The notes beneath the pieces were generated by a model. That model searched no databases. It saw nothing but the letters and a program-made list of their open reading frames with translations, and was not told the DNA's origin. Made by a program: the position numbers and the translations under genes. Shown piece by piece: positions 34,400 through 41,552 of a stretch of 64,000 bases of DNA (position 1 is the first letter of the stretch; each line of letters opens with the position of its first letter). The stretch is from the NCBI RefSeq assembly GCF_029360765.1, contig NZ_JARKNA010000001.1:930001-994000 (forward strand). The letters are read 5' to 3'. The DNA comes from Terrimonas pollutisoli. Its GTDB lineage: Bacteria > Bacteroidota > Bacteroidia > Chitinophagales > Chitinophagaceae.

Positions 34400-34418
34400 C
34401 CGTCCTAAAAACATACCA

Positions 34419-34425
34419 GGGAGGT
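34419..34425 (+). promoter_or_regulatory. Strong Shine-Dalgarno of rpsU
   Basis: GGGAGGT contains a six-base perfect match (GGAGGT) to the anti-SD of 16S rRNA, seven bases before the ATG. Other genes of the window mostly have A-rich leaders with no such site (for example tuf, xerC, cphB). In Bacteroidetes the anti-SD is sequestered on the ribosome by bS21 and partners; a strong SD on rpsU is thought to allow autoregulation when bS21 is lacking. Confidence 0.8.
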
Positions 34426-34432
34426 ATATACT

Positions 34433-34630
34433 ATGTTAATTATTGATTCGAAAGATTGCGAAAATATCGACAAGGCGCTTAAAAAGTACAAGAAGAAGTT
34501 TGAAAAGTCGAAGACCTTGTTGAAACTACGTGAACGCCAAAGCTTTACAAAGCCTTCGGTAAAACGTAGGGGAGAAGTGCTTAAAGCAATCTATAGGCAG
34601 AACATTGTTAGCGGAAAGATTGAGAAATAA
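34433..34630 (+). CDS. rpsU: 30S ribosomal protein bS21
   Basis: 65 residues, rich in Lys/Arg, starting MLIIDSKDCENIDKALKKYK. ALKKYKKKFEKSKTLLKLRE and RQSFTKPSVKRRGEVLKAIY match bS21. It binds the 30S platform close to the 3' end of 16S rRNA. It has its own promoter, an outstanding Shine-Dalgarno and a strong terminator, so it is a one-gene unit ahead of xerC. The SD-based feedback known for Flavobacterium rpsU probably applies here (inference from the leader). Confidence 0.96.
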   Translation: MLIIDSKDCENIDKALKKYKKKFEKSKTLLKLRERQSFTKPSVKRRGEVLKAIYRQNIVSGKIEK

Positions 34631-34654
34631 ATAGTTTTATTTGTGATAAATTTG

Positions 34655-34690
34655 AATAGCTACAAAGCTTTGCTTTGTAGCTATTTTTTT
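34655..34690 (+). terminator. Intrinsic terminator after rpsU
   Basis: 14-bp stem AATAGCTACAAAGC / GCTTTGTAGCTATT with a 3-base loop; the T-run extends to 34690. Very strong. Confidence 0.9.
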
Positions 34691-34706
34691 ACCACAACTT
34701 ACCATA

Positions 34707-35606
34707 ATGGCAAATGAATCTGCCGAAATTCAGTCGTTTATTGACTACCTCAAATATGAGAAAAGATATTCTCCCCATACCATTATTTCTTACGAAACAG
34801 ATATCAACTCTTTTTTTCAATACTTGGGGGAAATTTTTGGGAATACGCCGCTGAAGGAAATAACTCACAGTATTATACGCAGTTGGCTGGCTTCACTGAA
34901 GGAGGAAAAGCTGACCGCAAAGTCAATCAACAGGAAAATCTCCACGCTGCGGTCTTTCTTTAAATATCACCTTAAAAGAGGAAATATCAGTACCGTGCCG
35001 ACCGCCAATATTATTTCACCCAAAATTGGGAAAAGGTTGCCGGTTTTTGCAAAGGAATCAGAGACGACACTATTGTTAGAAACTTTAAGTGTGGCTACCG
35101 AAGACTGGAAGACGTTGAATGCCAAAATGCTGATCAGTTTTTTTTATGCCACCGGCATGCGACTTAGTGAGTTGATAAACTTAAAGGAAAAACAACTCGA
35201 TTTTTCACGATCTCAGGTGAGGGTGCTTGGAAAAGGAAATAAGGAGCGAATAATCCCGGTTGCCAGGGAATTATTGCAGGATATTGACGAATATAAAGCT
35301 CTCAAAAAAAAGACGTTTGAAAATTCTGATGAATTTTTACTGGTAACAGAAAATGGCAAGAAATTATATCCCAAATACGCCTGGCTGTTGGTTAATAAAT
35401 ATCTTTCACAGGCCAGCACACTCGATAAAAAAAGTCCCCATGTATTGCGTCACAGTTTTGCTACCCACCTCATGAATAATGGAGCGGATCTGAATGCAGT
35501 CAAAGAACTGCTTGGCCATGCCAGCCTGGCTGCGACACAGGTTTATACTCACAACACGATTGAAAAGCTAAAAGACGTCCATAAGAAGGCTCATCCCAAA
35601 TCTTAA
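34707..35606 (+). CDS. xerC: Tyrosine recombinase XerC
   Basis: 299 residues, usual XerC/D length. N-terminal SAM-like DNA-binding domain (FIDYLKYEKRYSPHTIISYE), catalytic domain with Arg in ATGMRLSELINL (near 151), Lys in GKGNKERIIPV, His-X-X-Arg in PHVLRHSFATHL (near 246), His in LLGHASLAATQVY (near 272) and the nucleophile Tyr in QVYTHNT. It resolves chromosome dimers at dif. It sits between rpsU and hpf among housekeeping genes, with no phage-like genes nearby, so it is a chromosomal Xer, not an integrase. Confidence 0.94.
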   Translation: MANESAEIQSFIDYLKYEKRYSPHTIISYETDINSFFQYLGEIFGNTPLKEITHSIIRSWLASLKEEKLTAKSINRKISTLRSFFKYHLKRGNISTVPTANIISPKIGKRLPVFAKESETTLLLETLSVATEDWKTLNAKMLISFFYATGMRLSELINLKEKQLDFSRSQVRVLGKGNKERIIPVARELLQDIDEYKALKKKTFENSDEFLLVTENGKKLYPKYAWLLVNKYLSQASTLDKKSPHVLRHSFATHLMNNGADLNAVKELLGHASLAATQVYTHNTIEKLKDVHKKAHPKS

Positions 35607-35766
35607 AATATAGAAATCAAACAATAAATTTTCACAAGGAATAGTTTGGTTTTTTTTCATTTTGGCGTAACTTCATATCAACCACAAAAGCAATAAAATA
35701 TGTAATAAATTTCCAATCTTATTATAAGCTCTTTATTTATTATTTCACCGTTAAAATGTGACGACT

Positions 35767-36066
35767 ATGAATGTAAACATTCAAACTGTTCGATTTGATG
35801 CGGACATAAGGTTGATTGATTATGTAAACCGAAAACTGGAAAAATTAAACACCTTCCATGACCGCATCATCAAGGTAAATGTGTTTCTGAAGTTGGACAA
35901 TGTAGTTCATAACATTAAAGACAAGATAGCTGAAATTAGAATCCATGTACCACGCCACGAGTTCTTTGTTAAATCAACCAGCAAATCATTTGAAGAATCT
36001 TTTGACGATGCCTTTGATTCTATCGTCAACCAAATAAAACGAAAAAAAGAAAAGCAAGCCGCCTAA
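35767..36066 (+). CDS. hpf: Ribosome hibernation promoting factor, HPF/YfiA family (short form)
   Basis: 99 residues from ATG 35767 (MNVNIQTVRFDADIRLIDYV); a GTG at 35758 would add three residues. The beta-alpha-beta-beta-beta-alpha fold is seen from NRKLEKLNTFHDRIIKVNVF and AEIRIHVPRHEFFVKS, ending in a basic KRKKEKQAA. It binds the 30S decoding region and inactivates idle ribosomes. It follows xerC by 160 bp and ends in its own hairpin terminator. Confidence 0.92.
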   Translation: MNVNIQTVRFDADIRLIDYVNRKLEKLNTFHDRIIKVNVFLKLDNVVHNIKDKIAEIRIHVPRHEFFVKSTSKSFEESFDDAFDSIVNQIKRKKEKQAA

Positions 36067-36074
36067 AAAATTAG

Positions 36075-36100
36075 AAGACCTCTCCCCGGAGGTCTTTTTT
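36075..36100 (+). terminator. Intrinsic terminator after hpf
   Basis: Stem AAGACCTC / GAGGTCTT with a 6-base loop, then a T-run to 36100, nine bases past the stop. Confidence 0.85.
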
Positions 36101-36282
36101 ATTTTTCATCCTGTCTGAAGAGCAAGTAACCTTTTATCGGAAAAAATCATTGGCCCATTTTAATCTATAATTTTATCACCGGTCAATGGATTGATGAATA
36201 CTGGTGTGGTCAATTACTGCAAGTCAATTTCGAAGGGCATGCAACTTGCTGAAAACAAATAAAAAATTCCTTGTGCAAAATT

Positions 36283-36311
36283 TTTGCAATTATCAAATTC
36301 CCTTACCTTTG
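36283..36311 (+). promoter_or_regulatory. Promoter of the tRNA-tuf cluster
   Basis: -33 TTTG at 36283-36286, spacer 17 bp, -7 TACCTTTG at 36304-36311: an almost perfect Bacteroidota sigma-A promoter, 76 bp before tRNA-Thr. In the about 180 bp between the hpf terminator and this promoter nothing else was seen. Confidence 0.75.
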
Positions 36312-36387
36312 CCTTCCTAAAATTTTAGGGTAGTTCTTTGTAAATATATCGTTATGGCAACGAATCAGTTCCATAACATTCAATAAC

Positions 36388-36460
36388 GCCACTTTAGCTC
36401 AGCTGGTAGAGCAACTGATTTGTAATCAGTAGGTCGTTGGTTCGATTCCGACAAGTGGCT
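36388..36460 (+). tRNA. tRNA-Thr (anticodon TGT)
   Basis: 73 nt. Acceptor GCCACTT / AAGTGGC, discriminator T, anticodon arm ACTGA-TTTGTAA-TCAGT giving TGT, T-loop TTCGATT. First of four tRNAs ahead of tuf. Confidence 0.95.
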
Positions 36461-36489
36461 CAGAGTTTTGGACGAAACTCCTTACTCAT

Positions 36490-36572
<83 letters not shown>

Positions 36573-36638
36573 CAGTTCTTTGCAGACCCGGAACCCTGGT
36601 TCCGGTTTAAGTTTTTCACCGGTGTCAATACCGGTTAA

Positions 36639-36711
36639 GCGGGAGTAGCTCATTTGGTAGAGCGATAGCCTTCCAAGCTATAGGTGGCGAGTTCGAGCCT
36701 CGTCTCCCGCT
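36639..36711 (+). tRNA. tRNA-Gly (anticodon TCC)
   Basis: 73 nt. Acceptor GCGGGAG / CTCCCGC, discriminator T, anticodon arm ATAGC-CTTCCAA-GCTAT giving TCC. Confidence 0.95.
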
Positions 36712-36724
36712 CTCAGGAAGAGCA

Positions 36725-36793
36725 GTCAAAAAGTCAAATTGGTCAAAAAGGTCATTGGATCTGGCTTATTTGACTCGCTGACTTCAATGACTT
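36725..36793. repeat. GTCA-rich repeat tract between two tRNA genes
   Basis: The spacer begins with repeated GTCAAAAAGTCAAATTGG-type units and ends with TGACT/TGACTTC units in the opposite sense, so it can fold into a long imperfect hairpin. It does not encode anything visible. It may be a processing-related spacer or a decayed repeat. Confidence 0.4.
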
Positions 36794-36798
36794 AACCA

Positions 36799-36870
<72 letters not shown>

Positions 36871-36912
36871 CATCCCTGTCTGCGGAAGGCAGGCTTCGGT
36901 AAGCCCAGGATG
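36871..36912 (+). other. Structured spacer downstream of tRNA-Thr(GGT)
   Basis: CATCC at 36871-36875 pairs with GGATG at 36908-36912, enclosing the hairpin GGCTT-CGGT-AAGCC (36892-36905) and a CCTGTC/GGCAGG-like pair. It immediately follows the tRNA 3' end, so it may guide 3' processing or belong to the palindromic repeats seen elsewhere in the window. Confidence 0.35.
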
Positions 36913-37045
36913 AAAGGACTTACAAAAATGATGAATAGAGGACTGAACGATGAAGTGTGCGACGCAACAGGTGATGACCAATATTACAGTTGCTGACTAC
37001 ATAAATAGAAACAAAAATTAGAAACACAACTAAAAACCGATAACA

Positions 37046-38233
37046 ATGTCAAAAGAGACCTTTAAGAGGGACAAACCCCACGTAAACATTGGTACGATTG
37101 GTCACGTTGACCATGGTAAGACCACTTTGACTGCCGCTATTACAGAGATCCTATCTAAAAGGGGCTTGGCGACAGCAAAAAAATATGATGAAATTGATGG
37201 AGCTCCTGAAGAAAAAGAAAGGGGTATCACTATCAATACTGCTCACGTTGAGTATCAAACAGACTCTCGTCACTATGCTCACGTTGATTGTCCTGGTCAC
37301 GCTGACTATGTTAAGAACATGATTACTGGTGCTGCTCAAATGGACGGCGCTATCCTGGTTGTGGCTGCTACTGATGGTCCTATGCCTCAAACAAAAGAAC
37401 ACATCCTGCTGGCTCGCCAGGTAGGTGTACCTCGTATGGTTGTGTTTATGAATAAAGTTGACCTGGTTGACGATCCTGAACTGTTGGATCTTGTTGAAAT
37501 GGAAATCCGTGATGAGCTGACAAAACGTGGTTTTGACGGTGATAATACTCCAATCATCAAGGGTTCTGCAACTGGCGCATTAGCTGGTGAAGAAAAATGG
37601 GTGGGTGCGATTACTGAGTTGATGGATGCAGTTGATAGCTATATTCCATTGCCTCCCCGTCCGGTTGATCTTCCGTTCCTGATGTCTGTTGAGGACGTAT
37701 TCTCTATCACTGGTCGTGGTACTGTTGCTACAGGTCGTATCGAAAGAGGTCGTATCAAAGTGGGTGAAGGTGTTGAAATCGTAGGTTTACAGGAATCGCC
37801 GCTTACTTCAACTGTAACAGGTGTGGAAATGTTCCGCAAATTATTAGATGAAGGTGAAGCTGGTGACAACGCAGGTCTGTTATTACGTGGTATTGAGAAA
37901 ACTCAAATCCGTCGTGGTATGGTTATCTGTAAGCCAGGTTCTATTACTCCTCACACTGAGTTCAAATGCGAAGTTTACGTATTGAGCAAAGATGAGGGTG
38001 GTCGTCACACTCCATTCTTCCAAAAATACCGTCCCCAGTTTTACTTCCGTACAACTGACGTAACAGGTGAAGTTGAACTGAATCCTGGTACTGAGATGGT
38101 AATGCCTGGTGATAACACTTCTCTTACTGTTAAACTGATCCAGCCAATCGCGATGGAGAAAGGTTTGAAATTCGCTATCCGTGAGGGTGGTCGTACAGTA
38201 GGTGCTGGTCAGGTGACTGAGATTATTAAGTAA
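37046..38233 (+). CDS. tuf: Elongation factor Tu
   Basis: 395 residues. G-domain motifs [10 protein letters not shown] near residue 19, DCPGHADYV near 81 and NKVDLV near 136, plus effector region [12 protein letters not shown]. Domains 2 and 3 are complete to the end [15 protein letters not shown]. It delivers aminoacyl-tRNA to the ribosome. Codon use is visibly biased to GGT, CGT and GTT compared with neighbours, as expected for a very highly expressed gene. It is co-oriented with four upstream tRNAs, the conserved Bacteroidota arrangement, with 175 bp of leader after the last tRNA. Confidence 0.98.
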   Translation: MSKETFKRDKPHVNIGTIGHVDHGKTTLTAAITEILSKRGLATAKKYDEIDGAPEEKERGITINTAHVEYQTDSRHYAHVDCPGHADYVKNMITGAAQMDGAILVVAATDGPMPQTKEHILLARQVGVPRMVVFMNKVDLVDDPELLDLVEMEIRDELTKRGFDGDNTPIIKGSATGALAGEEKWVGAITELMDAVDSYIPLPPRPVDLPFLMSVEDVFSITGRGTVATGRIERGRIKVGEGVEIVGLQESPLTSTVTGVEMFRKLLDEGEAGDNAGLLLRGIEKTQIRRGMVICKPGSITPHTEFKCEVYVLSKDEGGRHTPFFQKYRPQFYFRTTDVTGEVELNPGTEMVMPGDNTSLTVKLIQPIAMEKGLKFAIREGGRTVGAGQVTEIIK

Positions 38234-38280
38234 ACTCCTAAATCTCCGCCGCGGAGACTTAGTAAAGGTTCATAAATTTG

Positions 38281-38316
38281 CAAAGTACTTAGGTAAAAGA
38301 TATCCTAAGTACTTTG
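38281..38316 (+). terminator. Long hairpin after tuf
   Basis: 13-bp perfect stem CAAAGTACTTAGG / CCTAAGTACTTTG with a 10-base loop, 47 bp after the tuf stop. The T-run after it is short (TTCT), so it may terminate incompletely or protect the 3' end. Confidence 0.6.
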
Positions 38317-38353
38317 TTCTATAGTAAAGTTCTTTTAATAGCATCTTTATAAG

Positions 38354-38369
38354 CCTCCCTTTAGGGAGG
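38354..38369. repeat. CCTCCCT-TT-AGGGAGG palindrome before tRNA-Trp
   Basis: 7-bp stem with a two-base centre, followed by GTTTGGAGGGGG. Same kind of GC palindrome as those around rhaEW/rhaM. It lies 17 bp before the tRNA-Trp gene. Confidence 0.55.
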
Positions 38370-38386
38370 TTTGGAGGGGGTTATCT

Positions 38387-38457
38387 ACGGGCATGGTGCA
38401 ACGGTAGCATACGGGTCTCCAAAACCTTTGATCTGGGTTCGAATCCTAGTGCCCGTG
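38387..38457 (+). tRNA. tRNA-Trp (anticodon CCA)
   Basis: 71 nt. Acceptor ACGGGCA / TGCCCGT, discriminator G, D-arm GTGC/GCAT, anticodon loop CTCCAAA giving CCA, T-arm CTGGG/CCTAG. The anticodon stem CGGGT / ACCTT has a C-T mismatch at 27-43 and a G-T pair at 28-42, weaker than normal. Conserved place between tuf and secE. Confidence 0.9.
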
Positions 38458-38556
38458 CAGGATAATTTGAAAATGAGCTTAACTTTAAGGCCTCATTTTC
38501 AAGCTTGCACAGTTTCAAAACAATCCCGTCATGGCGAGGATTTTCAACTTTGAAAA

Positions 38557-38754
38557 ATGAATAAAATAGCAACTTATTTTAAAGAGTCGTACAAAGAGCT
38601 GACTGAGAAAGTAACCTGGCCAAACTGGGATCAGCTTCAGCAATCAACTATGATCGTACTGGTATCGACATTGGTGATTACTGCTCTTGTTTCGCTGATG
38701 GACTTTGTAGCGGGTGGTGCTTTGAAGTTTATTTACAACCAATTTTTTAACTAA
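38557..38754 (+). CDS. secE: Preprotein translocase subunit SecE
   Basis: 65 residues: short amphipathic N-terminus (KESYKELTEKVTWPNWDQLQ with the conserved KVTWP) and one membrane segment (TMIVLVSTLVITALVSLMDF). Part of SecYEG in the inner membrane. Its TAA stop shares one base with the nusG ATG, so the two are translationally coupled. Confidence 0.95.
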   Translation: MNKIATYFKESYKELTEKVTWPNWDQLQQSTMIVLVSTLVITALVSLMDFVAGGALKFIYNQFFN

Positions 38755-39335
38755 TGGAAGCAACTACCAATAATACGGAAAATAAGCAGCAGGAATCGAA
38801 GTGGTTTGTGCTTCGGGTGGTGAGTGGCAAGGAGCGCAAGGTCAAGGAATATCTTGATAAAGAAATTTCAAGAGGTGGCTGGAGCGAGGTAGTAAAGCAG
38901 GTTTTCCTGCCGGTGGAGAAGGTCTACAAAGTGGTGAATGGTAAGAAGGTAATGCGTGAGCGGAACTATTATCCGGGTTATGTAATGATTGAGGTGCTGG
39001 AAGGAAAGCTGAGTGATGATTTGAGAGATACCATTAAAAACACGAATAGCGTTATTCATTTTTTAGGAAAGGAAAATCCCATTGCCCTTCGCAAGGCTGA
39101 GGTAAACAAAATGCTGGGTAAGATGGACGAGATGGCGGAAGCCGGTGGTATCAGCATGAGTGAGCCTTTCATCGTGGGCGAAACAATTAAGATCATCGAG
39201 GGACCATTTAATGACTTTAACGGTGTGATCGAAGATGTGAACGACGAAAAGAAGAAATTGAAGGTAACAGTGAAAATATTTGGCCGTTCTACTCCTGTTG
39301 AACTGAATTATATGCAGGTCGAGAAACTTTCTTAA
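38754..39335 (+). CDS. nusG: Transcription elongation factor NusG
   Basis: 193 residues. NGN domain with WFVLRVVSGKERKVKEYLDK and NYYPGYVMIEV, then linker and KOW domain with VGETIKIIEGPFNDFNGVIE and a C-terminal VKIFGRSTPVELNYMQVEKL. It binds RNA polymerase and suppresses or promotes pausing and couples to Rho or S10. A hairpin terminator follows it directly. The ribosomal protein genes rplK, rplA, rplJ, rplL and rpoB that normally come next are absent. Confidence 0.97.
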   Translation: MEATTNNTENKQQESKWFVLRVVSGKERKVKEYLDKEISRGGWSEVVKQVFLPVEKVYKVVNGKKVMRERNYYPGYVMIEVLEGKLSDDLRDTIKNTNSVIHFLGKENPIALRKAEVNKMLGKMDEMAEAGGISMSEPFIVGETIKIIEGPFNDFNGVIEDVNDEKKKLKVTVKIFGRSTPVELNYMQVEKLS

Positions 39336-39357
39336 ACTAATAATAAATTTCTTACGA

Positions 39358-39385
39358 AAGCCATCCGCATTTGTGGGTGGCTTTT
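39358..39385 (+). terminator. Intrinsic terminator after nusG
   Basis: 9-bp stem AAGCCATCC / GGGTGGCTT (one G-T pair) with an 8-base loop and a TTTT end, 22 bp after the nusG stop. It closes the secE-nusG unit where other genomes read on into rplK. Confidence 0.7.
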
Positions 39386-39399
39386 ATGATTATACAAGC

Positions 39400-41238
39400 A
39401 TGAGGGCAAAATTTAAATTTCTGCTTATTTACTTTTTTAGCTGGGTCATTTTTTTTGAGCTGCTACGAATTGTGTTCATGCTTTATCATTTTGATAAAAC
39501 CCGCCTTCTTTTCTTTCCGACAATACTTTCATCACTATGGTTTGGAGCGAGAATGGATTTGGCAGTGGCAGCTTATATTCTCGTCCCCGTTTGCCTGTTT
39601 GTATTGCTTAGTCTTTTTATTCATTTTTTCAGGCGGCTTTTGATCTACCGGGTATATACCTTCATTATGCTGCTGCTGGTGGCTTTGATATCTTTTTTTG
39701 ATCTTGAAGTATATAAGCAATGGGGATTCAGAATGGATACAACGCCTTTGAAATTCATGGCAAATCCGAAGGAAGCCTTTGCGTCAATCAGTCACCTGCC
39801 GCTTTTTTTTCTTACGGTTATATTTCTTATTTGCTATGGATTATTTTATTTCTGTTTCAGGTATATACTAAAGAGCACGTTCTTTCAGCAACAAAATAAA
39901 TTCAAGTTTGTTACTGCGGGATTGGTGTTGTTATTTATGGGCTGCCTGATCATTCCAATGAGAGGTGGTCTGCAACTGGCGCCTATCAATCAAAGCAGCG
40001 TCTATTTTTCCACTAAAAACTTTGCCAACCATTCTGCTATTAATGCATCATGGAATTTTTTACATAGTCTTACCAGCAAAGGCTCTTCCGGAAAAAATCC
40101 TTATCAATACCTGTCGGCGCAGGAAGTAAAACGGATCACCGACAGCTTATATAATCATAGCTCTAAGACAGAAAAAGTTGTCAATATTTCTCCTGGTAAC
40201 CCATTAAATGTTGTCGTCATTATTTGGGAAAGCTTTACCGAAAAGGCTTTGCATATTTCAATCGATAATAAAGAAGTTACGCCTCAATTTAACCGGCTTA
40301 AAAAGGAAGGGATTTACTTTAGCAACTTATATGCAAGCGGTGATAGAACGAATAAAGGTATACCTGCTATATTGAGTGGCTATCCCGCCATGCCCAATAC
40401 CACTGTCATTCATTCGCCGGGTAAATCTCAAAAATTAGAAGTGCTGTCAAAATTGTTTAAGGGAAAAGGATACAGTACTCCATTCTTTTACGGCGGAGAG
40501 CCAGAGTTTGCCAATATTAAATCGTACTTACTTACAGCCGGCTTTGATCCAATCGTTGGAAAGGATGATTTCGGCGAAAAGGACATGAATTCCAAATGGG
40601 GAGCTCATGACGGCGTGGTAATGAACCGGGTCTTTGCGGATTTGAATAAAACAAAACAACCTTTTTTTGCGACCTGGCTCACCCTGACAAGTCATGAGCC
40701 TTTTGAGACACCGGTGCCGCCTGTTTTTGCAGGAGGTGACAACACAACAAAGTTTCTAAACGCAATACACTATACAGACCAGGTTATAAGTGATTTTATT
40801 GCAAAATGTAAAGCACAACCCTGGTGGAGCAATACTATTATTATCATTACGGGTGATCACGGGCATCCGCTTCCGGAAAGCAAGAACAAAGCACAGGATT
40901 TTAGAACACCCATGCTTTGGATAGGAGGGGCTTTGAACAAAACCGGTGTTATCATTGATAAGGTAATGTCACAACTCGACATAGCAGCTACACTATCATC
41001 ACAGACTGGATTGGATACAGCGGCTTTTCCGTTTAGCAAAAATGTACTGGACTCATCAGCAAAAGCCTGGGCCTTCTTTTCTTTCAATGACGGTTTTGGT
41101 TTTGCAGATTCAACAGGAAAGCTGGTTTATGACAATGTTGGAAAAATGCCGATCCTGCAGGAGGGAGGAGGTCCCAAACAAATTGACGCCGGGAAAGCAA
41201 TGATGCAATGGGCGTATGATGATTTTATAAAGAAATAG
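39400..41238 (+). CDS. LTA synthase family membrane phosphotransferase-like protein (sulfatase fold)
   Basis: 612 residues from ATG 39400; an in-frame GTG at 39373 lies inside the nusG terminator and is rejected. Five N-terminal membrane segments (to about 190) and a periplasmic sulfatase-fold domain. VVVIIWESFTEKAL begins the metal site, GDRTNKGIPAILSGYPAMPN near 312-332 holds the catalytic Thr, and HEPFETP and IIIITGDHGHPLPES give further metal ligands. Relatives transfer phosphoglycerol or phosphoethanolamine to envelope glycans; a Gram-negative has no lipoteichoic acid, so the acceptor here is unknown. It lies where rplK is expected. Confidence 0.87.
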   Translation: MRAKFKFLLIYFFSWVIFFELLRIVFMLYHFDKTRLLFFPTILSSLWFGARMDLAVAAYILVPVCLFVLLSLFIHFFRRLLIYRVYTFIMLLLVALISFFDLEVYKQWGFRMDTTPLKFMANPKEAFASISHLPLFFLTVIFLICYGLFYFCFRYILKSTFFQQQNKFKFVTAGLVLLFMGCLIIPMRGGLQLAPINQSSVYFSTKNFANHSAINASWNFLHSLTSKGSSGKNPYQYLSAQEVKRITDSLYNHSSKTEKVVNISPGNPLNVVVIIWESFTEKALHISIDNKEVTPQFNRLKKEGIYFSNLYASGDRTNKGIPAILSGYPAMPNTTVIHSPGKSQKLEVLSKLFKGKGYSTPFFYGGEPEFANIKSYLLTAGFDPIVGKDDFGEKDMNSKWGAHDGVVMNRVFADLNKTKQPFFATWLTLTSHEPFETPVPPVFAGGDNTTKFLNAIHYTDQVISDFIAKCKAQPWWSNTIIIITGDHGHPLPESKNKAQDFRTPMLWIGGALNKTGVIIDKVMSQLDIAATLSSQTGLDTAAFPFSKNVLDSSAKAWAFFSFNDGFGFADSTGKLVYDNVGKMPILQEGGGPKQIDAGKAMMQWAYDDFIKK

Positions 41239-41242
41239 ACGG

Positions 41243-41524
41243 CTAAGCCTGTCGCTGGCGGCAAACAGCTGCATATATTTCATCTGTTATCATTCCGCCA
41301 TGCGCACAATATTTTATATAGCTGTCATTCGCCATTATATTATTTTCTTCAAATGCTTTTATATAGCCGGCCATTCGTTCAATAGTGATAAATAAAAAAC
41401 CGGAGCTGGTAATATGTGCGATACGTTTATACCCTTGCTGAATAAAATGGTGAGTAACATTTGGGGAATTGAAGGAACAGATTTTCCGCAATGGATACAA
41501 AACGTTGCCTGAATTAGAAAGCAT
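41243..41524 (-). pseudogene. Remnant of a LacI/GalR-type regulator (ligand-binding domain fragment)
   Basis: 93 codons on the minus strand. VTHHFIQQGYKRIAHITSSG and ERMAGYIKAFEENNI are the middle of the periplasmic-binding-like domain of LacI family regulators. The N-terminal helix-turn-helix and about 170 residues are missing, the first 20 residues look foreign, and the frame ends in CRQRQA-stop where the second half of the domain should go on. The fragment lies four bases from the stop of the LTA-synthase-like gene and 28 bp from the hybrid kinase gene. It is therefore a relic, probably left from a rearrangement at the edge of the PUL. Confidence 0.7.
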
Positions 41525-41552
41525 ATTGTGTCAGGTAAAATGGTAACTATGA

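Noticed and set aside
34250..34432. FMN riboswitch before ribE
   Set aside because: The short region shows no conserved RFN-type helices and is shared with the rpsU promoter.
34707..35606. Integrase of a mobile element
   Set aside because: Length, motifs and housekeeping context fit XerC; no phage or conjugation genes and no att-like repeats were seen.
39373..39399. GTG start for the LTA-synthase-like protein
   Set aside because: The codons fall inside the nusG terminator hairpin; ATG 39400 gives a normal N-terminus.
39400..41238. Sulfatase acting on the PUL polysaccharide
   Set aside because: It has five membrane segments and a Thr nucleophile site as in LTA synthases, not the Cys/Ser sulfatase signature (C/S-X-P-S/A-R).
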